Shown here piece by piece: positions 54,408-63,524 of a stretch of 64,000 nt of DNA. The stretch comes from Paraburkholderia madseniana (GTDB taxonomy: Bacteria > Pseudomonadota > Gammaproteobacteria > Burkholderiales > Burkholderiaceae): assembly GCF_009690905.1 (NCBI RefSeq), contig NZ_VOSW01000020.1:1-64000 (forward strand), given 5' to 3'. The first letter of the stretch is position 1. The number at the start of each line of letters is the position of its first letter. Under the pieces are notes generated by a model that saw only the letters and a program-made list of their open reading frames with translations, had not been told where the DNA came from and ran no database searches. The translations under genes and the position numbers were made by a program.

Positions 54408-56120
54408 CTACGACGCGGCTTTGACCTGCGTACCGGGCTGCTCCACGCCTGCCAGGCGCAGCGCGTCATGCAAGGTGCTGAAAATGCAGTTTGCGCCGAC
54501 GATCGGCGTGATGCCATGCCGGTCCATATCCGAGCGCAGATACTGATTCACGCGCGCAAAAATCACTTCGACGCCGCTACGCTTGAGCATCTCGCACAAC
54601 TCGCCGACCGAACGCGCCGCCGAGTAGTCGAGGTCGGTGATCGCGCCGGAATCGATCACGAACCAGCGCACCGCGCTCGGCGCATGATCGATCAGGCTGC
54701 GGGCATCGTCGACGAAAAAGTGGTCGTTCGCGTAGAACAGATCGGCGCCGAAGCGATAGACGATCAGTCCCGGCCCGGTCTGGACTCCGGGCGCGGCCGG
54801 CACCGGCACCCAGATGCCGCCTTCGCCGGGCACGAGGACCATGGTGTGCGGCCGGTAACTATGCCGCACATGCCGCAGCAGCGATAACGCCACCGCCACC
54901 AGAATGCCGTGCTCGACACCGATCAGCACCACCGCCGCTGCGGTAAACACGGCCAGCGTGAATTCACCGGGACTTTCGTGGCGGATCGAAAACAACGTCT
55001 TCACATTGATCAGGCCGATGGCGATCGTAAACACAATGCTGGCCAGAATGCAGTGCGGCAGGTACTGCAAATAACCACTGAAAAACAGCAGCACCACGAC
55101 CACCACCACCGCGAAAACGACCTGCGCGAACTGGCTGCGCGTGCCGGCGCGATCGGCCATGGCGGTTTGCGTCGGACTGCCGTTCACCACGAAGGCGCCG
55201 GAAAATGCCGCCGCGGCGTTGGCGGCGGCGATACCCAGCAGGTCGGCATTGGTATCGACCGTCTCGTGATAGCGCTCGGCAAATACGCGGCTCGCGGCGG
55301 CGCTTTGCGCGACGATCATCACGAAGCACGAGGCGGAGACCGGCAGCAGTTCGAGTAATTGCTGCCACGTGACCGACGGCATACGGAGCGGCGGCAGTCC
55401 CCCTGCGACCGGCCCCAACACAGAAATGCCGTGGGCAGCGAAACCGTAAATATCGCTTGCGGCAATACCCGCCACCACCGCGATCAACGGCACCGGCAGG
55501 CGTGGCGAAAAACGCTTGAAAACCAGAATGGAGGTCACCACCAGCGCAGAAATAGCGAGCGTCGGCAGATTGATCTGCGCCGACTCGCGCACCACGAGCG
55601 CGAGTTGATCGATGCTGCGTGCGGCATGTCCGGGGACTCCGAACATGTCGCCCAGCATGGCGATGCCGACCTGCACGCCGACACCGGCGAGGAAGCCGAC
55701 CAGCACCGTGCGCGAGAGAAAGTCAGCGAGAAAACCGAGCTTGAAGATCCGCGCGATAAGCAGAAGCGCGGCAGTGAGCAAGGCGACCATCCCGGCGAGC
55801 GCCGCATATTCCGCGCTCGACGCCGGCGCCATGGTCGAGAGGCGGCTCGCAAAAATGGTTGCGGTGGCGGAGTCGGCTGCCACGACGAGGTGCCGCGAGG
55901 CGCCGAAGAACGCAAACGCGATAAGCGGCAGAAAGACAGTGTAAAGACCGGTAACGGCCGGCATGCCGGCAATGCGCGCATAGCCGAGCACTTGCGGAAT
56001 ATCCATCGACGCAAGCTGCACGCCGGCCAGCGCATCGCGCGCCGCCGCGGCACGGCTCAAAGGAAGCACGCCCTTCAAAACGCCAAGGCGCGTCGTGATG
56101 TTTGCCAGAAAATCTCGCAT
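54408..56120 (-). CDS. SulP-family anion transporter with STAS domain
   Basis: A 570-residue SLC26/SulP permease with about 12 helices (residues 1-420), then a C-terminal STAS domain (about 440-560; FVIDSGAITDLDYSAARSVGEL). The first-helix region DIPQVLGYARIAGMPAVTGLYTVFLP and FVVNGSPTQTAMAD are typical. Substrate could be sulfate, bicarbonate or a dicarboxylate; the absence of sulfur genes nearby leaves it open. Single gene. Confidence 0.94.
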   Translation of the reverse strand: MRDFLANITTRLGVLKGVLPLSRAAAARDALAGVQLASMDIPQVLGYARIAGMPAVTGLYTVFLPLIAFAFFGASRHLVVAADSATATIFASRLSTMAPASSAEYAALAGMVALLTAALLLIARIFKLGFLADFLSRTVLVGFLAGVGVQVGIAMLGDMFGVPGHAARSIDQLALVVRESAQINLPTLAISALVVTSILVFKRFSPRLPVPLIAVVAGIAASDIYGFAAHGISVLGPVAGGLPPLRMPSVTWQQLLELLPVSASCFVMIVAQSAAASRVFAERYHETVDTNADLLGIAAANAAAAFSGAFVVNGSPTQTAMADRAGTRSQFAQVVFAVVVVVVLLFFSGYLQYLPHCILASIVFTIAIGLINVKTLFSIRHESPGEFTLAVFTAAAVVLIGVEHGILVAVALSLLRHVRHSYRPHTMVLVPGEGGIWVPVPAAPGVQTGPGLIVYRFGADLFYANDHFFVDDARSLIDHAPSAVRWFVIDSGAITDLDYSAARSVGELCEMLKRSGVEVIFARVNQYLRSDMDRHGITPIVGANCIFSTLHDALRLAGVEQPGTQVKAAS

Positions 56121-56267
56121 ACGCGATAGTGCCCCAAACCTATGTTATCGCGCATCGTGCCGTGACTCGGCATGCCAAGGCAAGGGTTAAGGCTTTGATC
56201 GGCGAAAGAGAATGGTTAAAACCAGCAATGGCTTGAACACCCCTGCCGAAACTGCCCCATTTTGGGT

Positions 56268-56366
56268 CTAACGCCTGAACTGCCCTGTCAGCGGATCCAC
56301 GTGCCGCGCGAAACCGAACAGCGCGGCGATGCAGATCGGACAGGCGATGATGAACACGGCCAACAT
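56268..56366 (-). CDS. Candidate 32-residue single-helix membrane peptide
   Basis: A short frame beginning MLAVFIIACPICIAALFGFA and ending in GQFRR: one hydrophobic helix with positive C-terminal end. GGGGTG lies about 5 bases before the ATG, and a perfect palindrome sits 11 bases upstream. No homologue is recalled. Codon choice is compatible with coding, but a frame this short can arise by chance. Confidence 0.35.
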   Translation of the reverse strand: MLAVFIIACPICIAALFGFARHVDPLTGQFRR

Positions 56367-56376
56367 CTCGCACCCC

Positions 56377-56391
56377 GTAACAAATTGTTAC
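56377..56391. promoter_or_regulatory. 15-base palindrome, candidate operator
   Basis: GTAACAA and TTGTTAC meet around a single A. It lies in the 475-base interval between SulP and ABM-domain genes, 11 bases before the candidate peptide. GTTACTGCC, overlapping its right arm, recurs at about 56468. Confidence 0.5.
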
Positions 56392-56595
56392 TGCCAAGTT
56401 TAAGCGATTGCCGTGCGAAATGAATGAGGGAAAACGCAAAACACTGTTGCGGACTATTACAACACCGTTACTGCCGGGCGGTAGGTGGCGCGTGAAAAAA
56501 CCCCTGAAAACGCGGCAAATAATGTGAAAAAATACGCGCTTGATACCGTGCGCTATGATGCGCAAACGTTCGCCCACCTACAAACCGATTACGCC

Positions 56596-56961
56596 ATGTA
56601 CACGTCAACTTTCATCTTCGCGACGAGACAATTAGACGAACGCTTCTACCGGCTCGACGAGACCATTGCCACCGCCGCCAAGGCCATTCCCGGTTATCTC
56701 GGCGAAGAGGCGTGGGAAAACGCGTCGACTGGACTGACGTCGAATGTGTACTACTGGGCCTCGCTCGACGCATTGCAGGCGTTGATGCAGCACCCCGCAC
56801 ATCTGGAAGCGAAAGCGGCGCAGGCGAACTGGCTCGATGGGTATCAGGTGATCATCTCCGAGGTGCTGCGCACTTACGGCGATGCAGGGTTTGCGCATCC
56901 TGCAGCGGCCCATCAGGTCCAAGATGGACCGCTTGCCCAAGCCACATCGCCCGCACCATGA
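56596..56961 (+). CDS. Antibiotic-biosynthesis-monooxygenase (ABM) domain protein
   Basis: A 121-residue protein with a dimeric ferredoxin-like ABM fold: MYTSTFIFATRQLDERFYRL, IPGYLGEEAWE, NVYYWASLDALQALMQHPAHLEAK, WLDGYQVIISEVLRTYGD. Members include haem-degrading and quinone-forming enzymes as well as proteins without known activity. The ATG at 56596 is chosen because it opens the first strand; the in-frame extension to 56485 is hydrophilic. It ends 10 bases from the convergent MFS gene. Confidence 0.85.
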   Translation: MYTSTFIFATRQLDERFYRLDETIATAAKAIPGYLGEEAWENASTGLTSNVYYWASLDALQALMQHPAHLEAKAAQANWLDGYQVIISEVLRTYGDAGFAHPAAAHQVQDGPLAQATSPAP

Positions 56962-56971
56962 AAGTGCAGCC

Positions 56972-58279
56972 CTATTTCGCTTCCTTGAACAGCACCACGC
57001 CGGCGAAACTCACCAGTCCGCACGCCAGTACGTACCATGCCGGCGCGTAAAAACTACCGGACATGCGCCACAACGCGCTGACGATCAACTGTGCGAAGCC
57101 GCCGAAAATCGTCACGCCCAACGCATAGATGATGCCGAGCGAGGTCGCCCGCACGTCCGGTTTGAACGCTTCGAGAATCAGCACGAAACCCGCTGGACTC
57201 GAAAGCGTCATCAAACCGATCAGCACGAACACGACCAGTACCACCGTGTAGATCGACGGCCAGGTTTTGATCGCGTAAAACGCCGGCAGCAGCACCATCA
57301 GCGACACCGCCGACACCGCGTACAGCAAAGTCTTGCGACGCGGCATGCGGTCGGCGAGACGGCCGGCGAACGGCGAGCCGATCAGCAACACGAGGCCCGC
57401 CGTGCAACCGGCCAGTAGCGAAACAGCGGCCGGCATGCCGGTCGTCATCGTCAGGAACGACGGCAGGAAAAACACGATCACGTACATCGACGAAGTGCCG
57501 CCGATCACCAGCATCGTACCTGCCACGATCTGCCGCCATTCGATGCGAGCCTTCGGCCGGGCCGCGTCAGGCCGGGCCGTTTTCGCTGATTGCGCGGCAG
57601 GCAAGGTCTCGTCCAGATGTTTGCGCAGATAGAAACCGACCGGACCGATCAAAAGCCCGATCAGAAACGGCACACGCCATCCCCAGGCAAGCAATGCCTC
57701 GTGCGAGAGGCTGCGCGAGAGCGTCGCCGCCACCAGCGCGCCGGCAAGCGCCGCGCCGCCCTGCGAGGCCATCTGCCAGCTCACCAGCGAACCTCGCTGC
57801 CCCGCGCTGCCCGACTCCATCAGCAAGGTGGTCGCCGCGCCCACTTCTCCGCCCGCCGAAAAGCCTTGCAGCAAACGGCCCAGCACGATGATCGCCGGCG
57901 CCGCCAGACCGATCGTCGCGTAAGTCGGCGCAAGGCCGATCATGCCCGTGCCGAGCGCCATCAGCGAAACGGTGAGCACGAGGGCCTGCTTGCGGCCCGC
58001 GCGGTCGGCATACGCGCCGATCACAATGCTGCCGAGCGGCCGCACGACGAAGCCGACGCCGAAGGTTGCGAGCGACATCATCAGCGCGCCCACGTCGCCG
58101 CCGGCCGGAAAGAACAGCTTGCCGATCAGCGCGGCGAAGAAGCTATAGACCGTGAAGTCGAAGAACTCCAGGCCGTTGCCGAGCGCCGCGGCGAAGACAG
58201 TCCGGCGCGACGCGTGCCGCTCTTTCACGTCGGTCGCCTCGGTCGCGACAGCACTAGCGGTGTGTTGGATTGCATTCAT
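56972..58279 (-). CDS. MFS transporter, metabolite:proton symporter (MHS)-like
   Basis: A 435-residue permease with 12 helices. FFDFTVYSFFAALIGKLFFP, GFVVRPLGSIVIGAYADRAGRKQAL and RLLQGFSAGGEVGAATTLLMES are classic for the MHS group of dicarboxylate/aromatic-acid transporters. Last gene of the M20/porin/MFS operon, starting 15 bases after the porin stop. It likely imports the product or substrate of the amidohydrolase. Confidence 0.93.
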   Translation of the reverse strand: MNAIQHTASAVATEATDVKERHASRRTVFAAALGNGLEFFDFTVYSFFAALIGKLFFPAGGDVGALMMSLATFGVGFVVRPLGSIVIGAYADRAGRKQALVLTVSLMALGTGMIGLAPTYATIGLAAPAIIVLGRLLQGFSAGGEVGAATTLLMESGSAGQRGSLVSWQMASQGGAALAGALVAATLSRSLSHEALLAWGWRVPFLIGLLIGPVGFYLRKHLDETLPAAQSAKTARPDAARPKARIEWRQIVAGTMLVIGGTSSMYVIVFFLPSFLTMTTGMPAAVSLLAGCTAGLVLLIGSPFAGRLADRMPRRKTLLYAVSAVSLMVLLPAFYAIKTWPSIYTVVLVVFVLIGLMTLSSPAGFVLILEAFKPDVRATSLGIIYALGVTIFGGFAQLIVSALWRMSGSFYAPAWYVLACGLVSFAGVVLFKEAK

Positions 58280-58293
58280 CGGGAGACTCACGC

Positions 58294-59472
58294 CTAGAAG
58301 TTGTGATACATGCCCAGCGACACGGTGACCGGCGTCGTGCCGAGTTCCGGTGCGGTGCTACCGGTTTGCGTCGGCAGCGGATTATTGTTCAGCAGTACGG
58401 TGGAAATACCGTAGTTACGGATGAAGCCGGCGCGCGCGTAGAGCCCTGTGCGTTTGGAGAGGGTGTAGTCGTACCCGAGCATTACGCCGAATGCCGAATC
58501 TTTCGCGGGATTATTTGCCGGGTCATGCACGCCGGACGTATCGCGATACACCACCGAAGCGCGGAACGCATTGCGCCCGACCGGCCAGATCGTGCCGAGC
58601 GTATAGACGCGCGCGATGCCGTCGTTGGCGAGCTTCGGCGCGTACTGGTTGAACGCGCCGGACAGCACGATCTTGCCGGTGTCATACACCACGCCAAAAC
58701 CGTACAGATCGTTACGCACGGTGCTCGTGCCGCCTGTTCCGGTCGCGCCCCACACCTGGTTGTAGGTGCCCGTCACGTAAGTCGTGCCGTCATACCACTG
58801 CAGCAGCGCGCCCTGCGCCGCCGCTGTCGGCGACTGCCCGGCCACATTGCTCGGCGCGTACATCAGTTCCGTGCTGAAGCCCGCAAAACTCGGCGACAGG
58901 TACGTGATCGCGTTATTCACCCGCGCGGGCAGTTGCGTCGCGCCGGCGCCGAGGTCGCTGTTGTAACCGAAACCCTTCGACGTTTGCACGACAGCGGTGC
59001 CGAGCCACGTGTAGGCCGAATTGGTGCCCACCGTGCCGAACACGTCGACGAAGAGCGGCAAGCCCGTGCCGATCTGTTTGCCGAAACGCACTCGCCCATA
59101 AGTCGACGAGTTCAGCCCCACCCATGCCTGGCGATTGAGGAACGAGGTGTTGTCCTGCATGGCGCCGCTATTGGCGAGAAAGCCGCTTTCCAGATTGAAT
59201 TCGGCACGCAGGCCTCCGCCCAGATCTTCCCGTCCGAAGAGGCCGAATTTCGACGTCCATTCGCCACCGCTCTGGGTCTGCACCAGCGACTTGCCGCCCA
59301 CGGTCTGATAGTTGATGCCCATATCGACCGACCCATACAGCGCCACGCCTTCGCGCAGGCTGCCGTTGAACTCAGGCAGTGCGCTCAGCAAAGTCATCTG
59401 ATACGGCTCGGCGTCCGCTGTCCCCGTTCCGAGCGTCAGCAGTGCCGCGCTCATTGCGATGCATTTTTTCAT
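58294..59472 (-). CDS. Gram-negative porin (OmpC/Porin_4 type)
   Basis: A 392-residue outer-membrane porin with signal peptide (cleaved near TADA). SVTLYG-like opening VALYGSVDMGINY, KFGLFGREDLGGGLRAEFNLESGF, FGKQIGTGLPLFVD in the constriction loop, and C-terminal TVSLGMYHNF with terminal Phe needed for outer-membrane insertion. Middle gene between M20 and MFS genes; provides outer-membrane entry for the operon's substrate. Confidence 0.95.
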   Translation of the reverse strand: MKKCIAMSAALLTLGTGTADAEPYQMTLLSALPEFNGSLREGVALYGSVDMGINYQTVGGKSLVQTQSGGEWTSKFGLFGREDLGGGLRAEFNLESGFLANSGAMQDNTSFLNRQAWVGLNSSTYGRVRFGKQIGTGLPLFVDVFGTVGTNSAYTWLGTAVVQTSKGFGYNSDLGAGATQLPARVNNAITYLSPSFAGFSTELMYAPSNVAGQSPTAAAQGALLQWYDGTTYVTGTYNQVWGATGTGGTSTVRNDLYGFGVVYDTGKIVLSGAFNQYAPKLANDGIARVYTLGTIWPVGRNAFRASVVYRDTSGVHDPANNPAKDSAFGVMLGYDYTLSKRTGLYARAGFIRNYGISTVLLNNNPLPTQTGSTAPELGTTPVTVSLGMYHNF

Positions 59473-59593
59473 GGGTCTCCCTACTCCTCGCGTGCAAATG
59501 ATGTCTAGAAATGAAGTGCAAGACGGAACTGAAGATTCCAGCGTACTGGACGCCGGATCGAAACCCGGCGAGTGGACCGTGCTCAGGCAGCGC

Positions 59594-60781
59594 TCAGAGC
59601 ATGCTCAAACAGCGCTCGGCAAGTCCGACGAAGTAAGCGGCCCCCCAACTGATCGCCGCGTCGTTGAAGTCGTATGCCGGGTTGTGGACCGCGCAGCCGC
59701 CCTTCGAGTCGACGCCGTTGCCGAGCACCACGTAACAGCCCGGCACCATTTCGGTCATCCACGAAAAGTCTTCGCTGCCCATTACCGCATCGGGCATGAG
59801 CGTGTAGCCCGCCGGGCCGGCCAGGGCCTCGATGGTTTCGATCGCGAGGTCGGCCGCGCCGCGATGATTGACGAGCGGGCGGGAGATCTGCTGGTAGTCG
59901 ACTTCAGCCGTGGCGCCGTAGGTTTGCGCCTGTAACTGCGCGATGCTGCGGATCCGCGCTTCGACCAGGTCGCGCGTTTGCGAATCGAGCGCGCGCACCG
60001 AGAGTTTCAGCGTCGCCGTTTCGGGGATCACGTTGGGTGCGCTGCCGGCGTGGATCGCACCGACCGTCACCACGGCCGCACGGGTCGGCTCGATGTTGCG
60101 CGCGACGATCGATTGCAAGGCCAGCACGATGCTGGCCGCCGCGACGATCGGATCGCAGCCCAACTGAGGCATCGCGCCGTGCGTACCTTTGCCGGTCACG
60201 GTGATCGTCACCGAATCGGACGACGCCATCATGCAGCCGTGGCGCAGTGCGAAATGGCCGACCGGCAGGCCGGGCGCGTTGTGCAGCGCGAACATCTGGT
60301 CGCAGGGAAAGCGCGCGAAAAGACCGTCCTCGATCATCTTCGAGGCGCCGCCCAGGCCCTCTTCCGCGGGCTGGAAGATCACGTTCAGCGTGCCGTCGAT
60401 TTCGCCCCGGCTAGCGACGCGGTGCGCGGCGGCCAGCAGGATCGCGGTGTGGCCGTCGTGGCCGCACGCATGCATGGTCTGTACGACGGTGCTCGCGTAC
60501 GGCAGGCCGGTGGCTTCCTGGATCGGCAGCGCGTCCATGTCGGCGCGCAGTCCGAGCGTTCGGCTCGACGTGCCGCGCCGCAGTTGGCCGACCACGCCCG
60601 TGCCGCCGACACCCGTTGTCACTTCATAGCCCCACTCCGCGAGCTTGCGTGCGACCAGTTCGGCGGTGCGCGTTTCAGCAAAACCAAGTTCAGGATGCGC
60701 GTGGATGTCGCGGCGAATCGCAATGAATTCGTGTTCGGTCTCGCGCAGTTCGGCGAGAAGCTGGGGAAAAGATTGCGTCAT
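59594..60781 (-). CDS. M20-family amidohydrolase (hippurate hydrolase-like)
   Basis: A 395-residue metallopeptidase that removes an acyl group from N-acyl amino acids. Metal/catalytic motifs: MHACGHDGHTAIL, QPAEEGLGGA, ALHNAPGLPVG and MGSEDFSWM; the dimerisation domain lies at about 185-300. The start has GGAG 8 bases upstream. Transcribed with a porin and an MFS permease 121 bases later, giving an uptake-and-hydrolysis unit; divergent LysR gene probably controls it. The exact acyl amino acid is unknown. Confidence 0.94.
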   Translation of the reverse strand: MTQSFPQLLAELRETEHEFIAIRRDIHAHPELGFAETRTAELVARKLAEWGYEVTTGVGGTGVVGQLRRGTSSRTLGLRADMDALPIQEATGLPYASTVVQTMHACGHDGHTAILLAAAHRVASRGEIDGTLNVIFQPAEEGLGGASKMIEDGLFARFPCDQMFALHNAPGLPVGHFALRHGCMMASSDSVTITVTGKGTHGAMPQLGCDPIVAAASIVLALQSIVARNIEPTRAAVVTVGAIHAGSAPNVIPETATLKLSVRALDSQTRDLVEARIRSIAQLQAQTYGATAEVDYQQISRPLVNHRGAADLAIETIEALAGPAGYTLMPDAVMGSEDFSWMTEMVPGCYVVLGNGVDSKGGCAVHNPAYDFNDAAISWGAAYFVGLAERCLSML

Positions 60782-60872
60782 TCGTTGTGCTCCGATTAAG
60801 CCGGCTGTCGTTTCGCAACCGTCGAAGCAAAGCGTAAAGATCCGGCCCGAAAACAAATAAGCACAAATTTTG

Positions 60873-60880
60873 ATGCGCAT
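60873..60880. promoter_or_regulatory. ATGCGCAT dyad between M20 and LysR genes
   Basis: The 8-bp palindrome in TTTTGATGCGCATAACT lies 26 bases before the LysR start and 92 before the M20 start, and approximates a T-N11-A LysR box. Role inferred. Confidence 0.35.
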
Positions 60881-60905
60881 AACTGCCAGTGCTATATTCC
60901 GCATC

Positions 60906-61814
60906 ATGAAAATCCATCATCTGCGAGCACTGGTTGCGATTGCCTCGACCGGCAGCATCAACGGCGCGGCCAAAGCGCTGTTCGTGACGCAACCGGCCAT
61001 CACGAAGGCGGTGCGGGAACTGGAAACGGAATTCGGCGTGCGGCTGCTGGAGCGCAACCCGTGGGGCGTCGTGCCCACGGCCGAAGGCGCGGCGCTGGTG
61101 AGCCGGGCGCGCACCGTGGTGCGCGAGATGGAGCGCGCCGAGGAGGATATGGCGCATCTGAAGGGGCTGCGCGACGGCAGCCTGGTGATCGGCATCACGC
61201 CGATTGTCGGCACCACGGGACTTGCCGAGGCCTTCGTCGAATTTCGCAAACGCTGGCCGATGGTGACGCTGGAGTTTCGCGAGCTGGGTTTCAACCAGTT
61301 GCATGAGCAACTTCGCAATCGCACGCTGGATCTGGCGTTCGCCGCGTTCGCGCGACCGGTGAGCGATCTGGGCAGCGTAAAGCGGATGGTCTCGTTCGAA
61401 ACCGTATTCGTGACGCGCGCGCAGAGTCCCTATGCGGACGCGGCGTCGCTCGAGGCGGTACAGGAAGCCGAGTGGATTCACACTGACGTGACGGACAAGT
61501 ACCCGGGCTTTATCCGCGCGATGTTCGAATGCGCCGGGCTCACGCCACCCCGGCGAATCACGCGCTGCACGTCGTACGCGCTGTTTTGCAGCCTGACCAT
61601 CAGCACCGACGCGATCTTCGCGTGGACCACGCATTCGCTCGAAGAAACCGCGCTCGGGCAGAGCTTCGTGCGTCTCGCGCTGCCGGTCGCGCCGCCGCCG
61701 TTGCAGTTGTATCTGCTGTCGCCGCAGGAGTCCCAACTGACGCGGCCGGCGGAATATTTCGTCCACTGCATCGAGCAGGCGATCGAGCCGTTGTTGAAGA
61801 GGCCAGTGGCGTAG
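60906..61814 (+). CDS. LysR-family transcriptional regulator
   Basis: A 302-residue LysR protein: HTH with HHLRALVAIASTGSINGAAK, ALFVTQPAITKAVRELETEF and LLERNPWGVVPTAEGAAL; effector domain from ~90. Divergent from the amidohydrolase/porin/MFS operon across 124 bases, and so its probable regulator. The ATG at 60906 is canonical (MKIHHLRAL). Confidence 0.93.
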   Translation: MKIHHLRALVAIASTGSINGAAKALFVTQPAITKAVRELETEFGVRLLERNPWGVVPTAEGAALVSRARTVVREMERAEEDMAHLKGLRDGSLVIGITPIVGTTGLAEAFVEFRKRWPMVTLEFRELGFNQLHEQLRNRTLDLAFAAFARPVSDLGSVKRMVSFETVFVTRAQSPYADAASLEAVQEAEWIHTDVTDKYPGFIRAMFECAGLTPPRRITRCTSYALFCSLTISTDAIFAWTTHSLEETALGQSFVRLALPVAPPPLQLYLLSPQESQLTRPAEYFVHCIEQAIEPLLKRPVA

Positions 61815-61860
61815 GGAGCGGGTTTGGTGCGGTTGCACCGACCATTGACCGCCCTATTTT

Positions 61861-61906
61861 GTACGATACTTCAGGCTAAATTAATTAACTGCCTAAAGTA
61901 TCGTAC
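61861..61906. promoter_or_regulatory. 46-bp imperfect palindrome upstream of hipB, operator 1
   Basis: GTACGATACTT and AAGTATCGTAC are perfect 11-bp arms; after one mismatch they extend by AGGC/GCCT, with an AT-rich TTAATTAA centre. Each arm carries the same half-site (GTNCGATA) found twice more around the hipB promoter. Confidence 0.75.
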
Positions 61907-61961
61907 GAATCTCAGAAATTTTGGACCAGATCAACACACCTAGCCCCTTGTTCAGCAAATT

Positions 61962-62010
61962 TGTCCGATACTTTTGACATACTCTTCATATTTGCCTAAT
62001 CTATCGGACA
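61962..62010 (+). promoter_or_regulatory. hipB promoter flanked by operator 2 half-sites
   Basis: TTGACA (61974-61979) is a perfect -35 box; 17 bases later TAATCT (61997-62002) is a fair -10. TGTCCGATA (61962-61970) and TATCGGACA (62002-62010) are 9-bp inverted half-sites bracketing it. Binding would cover both promoter boxes and the start codon. Confidence 0.75.
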
Positions 62011-62393
62011 TGCCCCGTACCTTTCAACGTCCCTTTCCGTCGGTCGAGAAGCAGATGCGTGCGCTCGGCGAACGGCTGAAACTCGCCCGCCTGCGACGTG
62101 AACTCACGACCGTTCTGTTCGCTGAAAGGCTGGGCATTTCGCGCGACACGCTGAGCCGCCTCGAGAAAGGCGATCCGAATATTGCGCTCGGCACCTATAT
62201 GCGGGCGCTTCGCGTGTTGGGTCTCGACAAGGACATGGACGCCATCGCCCGCGACGACGAACTCGGCCGCAAGCTGCAGGATCTCAAGTTGCCGGGTCAG
62301 CGCAAACCGCGCACGAACACGCCCGGTGCCGCTCCTGTCAAAACCGGGCAACCGGCAAAAAAACCCCCGAAGAAATCTGATGGTCAGCAATAA
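62010..62393 (+). CDS. hipB: HipB-type antitoxin, XRE-family repressor
   Basis: A 127-residue DNA-binding protein with a Cro/C1-type HTH at about 18-75 (GERLKLARLRRELTTVLFAE, RLGISRDTLSRLEKGDPNIA) and a basic, Pro/Lys-rich tail. It should repress its own operon through the GTNCGATA half-sites and, with HipA, block toxin kinase activity. No Shine-Dalgarno precedes the ATG, and the predicted transcription start coincides with it. Overlaps the hipA remnant by 14 bases. Appears intact although its toxin gene is broken. Confidence 0.88.
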   Translation: MPRTFQRPFPSVEKQMRALGERLKLARLRRELTTVLFAERLGISRDTLSRLEKGDPNIALGTYMRALRVLGLDKDMDAIARDDELGRKLQDLKLPGQRKPRTNTPGAAPVKTGQPAKKPPKKSDGQQ

Positions 62394-63347
62394 ACCTCGC
62401 GATGCGTTCAAGGTATTCCTCGACGCAACCGAACTGAGCAACCAGCAGCAAGTCGGCCCCTTGTATTGCCAGACTGCACGCACTGACTTGCCGGCATCCT
62501 TTACCTATGCGAAGAACTGGGTAGATGGGCGTAACGCATTCATGCTCGACCCGCGCCTCGAGTTATGGACCGACGAGCAATATCCGCCCGCGAAGTCCGC
62601 CGCATTCGGCGTCTTCATGGACTCGGCGCCGGATCGCTGGGGCCGCGTGCTGATGGAGCGCCGCGAGGCCGCGGCGGCAGATCGCGAAGACCGGCCCATG
62701 CGTAATTTGCAGGAGATCGATTTCCTGCTGGGTGTGCACGATCTGACACGAGTCGGCGCGCTGCGGTTTCAGGACGTGGACGGACATTTTCTCGACAACA
62801 GCGCGAATGCCGCGCCGCCGGTCACCGACCTCGCGACCCTGGCCTATATCAGCCTGCGCATTGAAGAGGCAGATATCGAAAAACTGCCCGAGTACGAGCA
62901 GTGGCTCGCGATGCTGATCGCCCCTGGCACCTCGCTCGGCGGCGCTCGCCCGAAAGCCAACTTCACCAGTCTGGGCAATGATCTCAGGATCGCCAAATTC
63001 CCCGCGAAAGACGACCGTTATGACATCGGCGCGTGGGAAACCGGGACGATCACCTGCGCAATCATGGCTTCATTCGCGAGCCTTCGGGCTGGCGGCTCTC
63101 GCCGGCGTTCGATATGAATCCAAACCCGGGCAAGCGGGAACACGCGCTCACGCTGGACGGCATGAGCGCCCTGCCGGATCTTGAAACCGCGCTTGACACC
63201 GCTGAGTTTTATCGACTCGACGACGCAGACGCGCGCCGCATCGTTGCGGAAGTTCAAGACACCGTCAACACATGGCGGGAAGAAGCCACCGCGCTGAATA
63301 TGTCCCGGCCCGAAATACAACGAATGGAGTCTGTATTTCAGGCGTGA
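62380..63347 (+). pseudogene. hipA: hipA toxin kinase, broken by internal deletion and frameshift
   Basis: The N-terminal part (62380 to about 63039) reads as HipA: couple_hipA region, FLLGVHDLTRVGALRFQ, GTSLGGARPKANF (the glycine/serine loop) and IAKFPAKDDRYDIGAWE (ATP-binding lysine). At GTGGGAA (63033-63039) the sequence jumps, in another frame, to GNRDDHLRNHGF and WRLSPAFDMNP, the catalytic and metal-binding loops, and runs to 63347. About 90-100 residues expected between these parts are missing. The first frame stops at 63117 (245 residues). A functional kinase is very unlikely. Confidence 0.88.
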
Positions 63348-63524
63348 TGTCTGCGCATAGCGGCCACACGTTCGAGCCGTGCCAGTCACATCCGGCACCT
63401 GGACGCTCGCGTTCCGGCACATGTCTCCATACCCTTTATAATCCGGCATGATCCGAATCCCGCACCTCCCCTCGCAATCGGCCGCACATGGCCGATCAGC
63501 CCCCCACCGCGCTCCGGTGGCCGC

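Larger units (their letters stand above)
56121..56595. other. Intergenic interval between SulP and ABM-domain genes
   Basis: Divergent promoter region for the SulP gene (minus) and the ABM protein gene (plus). Apart from the candidate peptide and palindrome listed separately nothing else is recognised. The sequence 56396-56530 is AT-richer than the surroundings and probably holds promoters. Confidence 0.55.
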
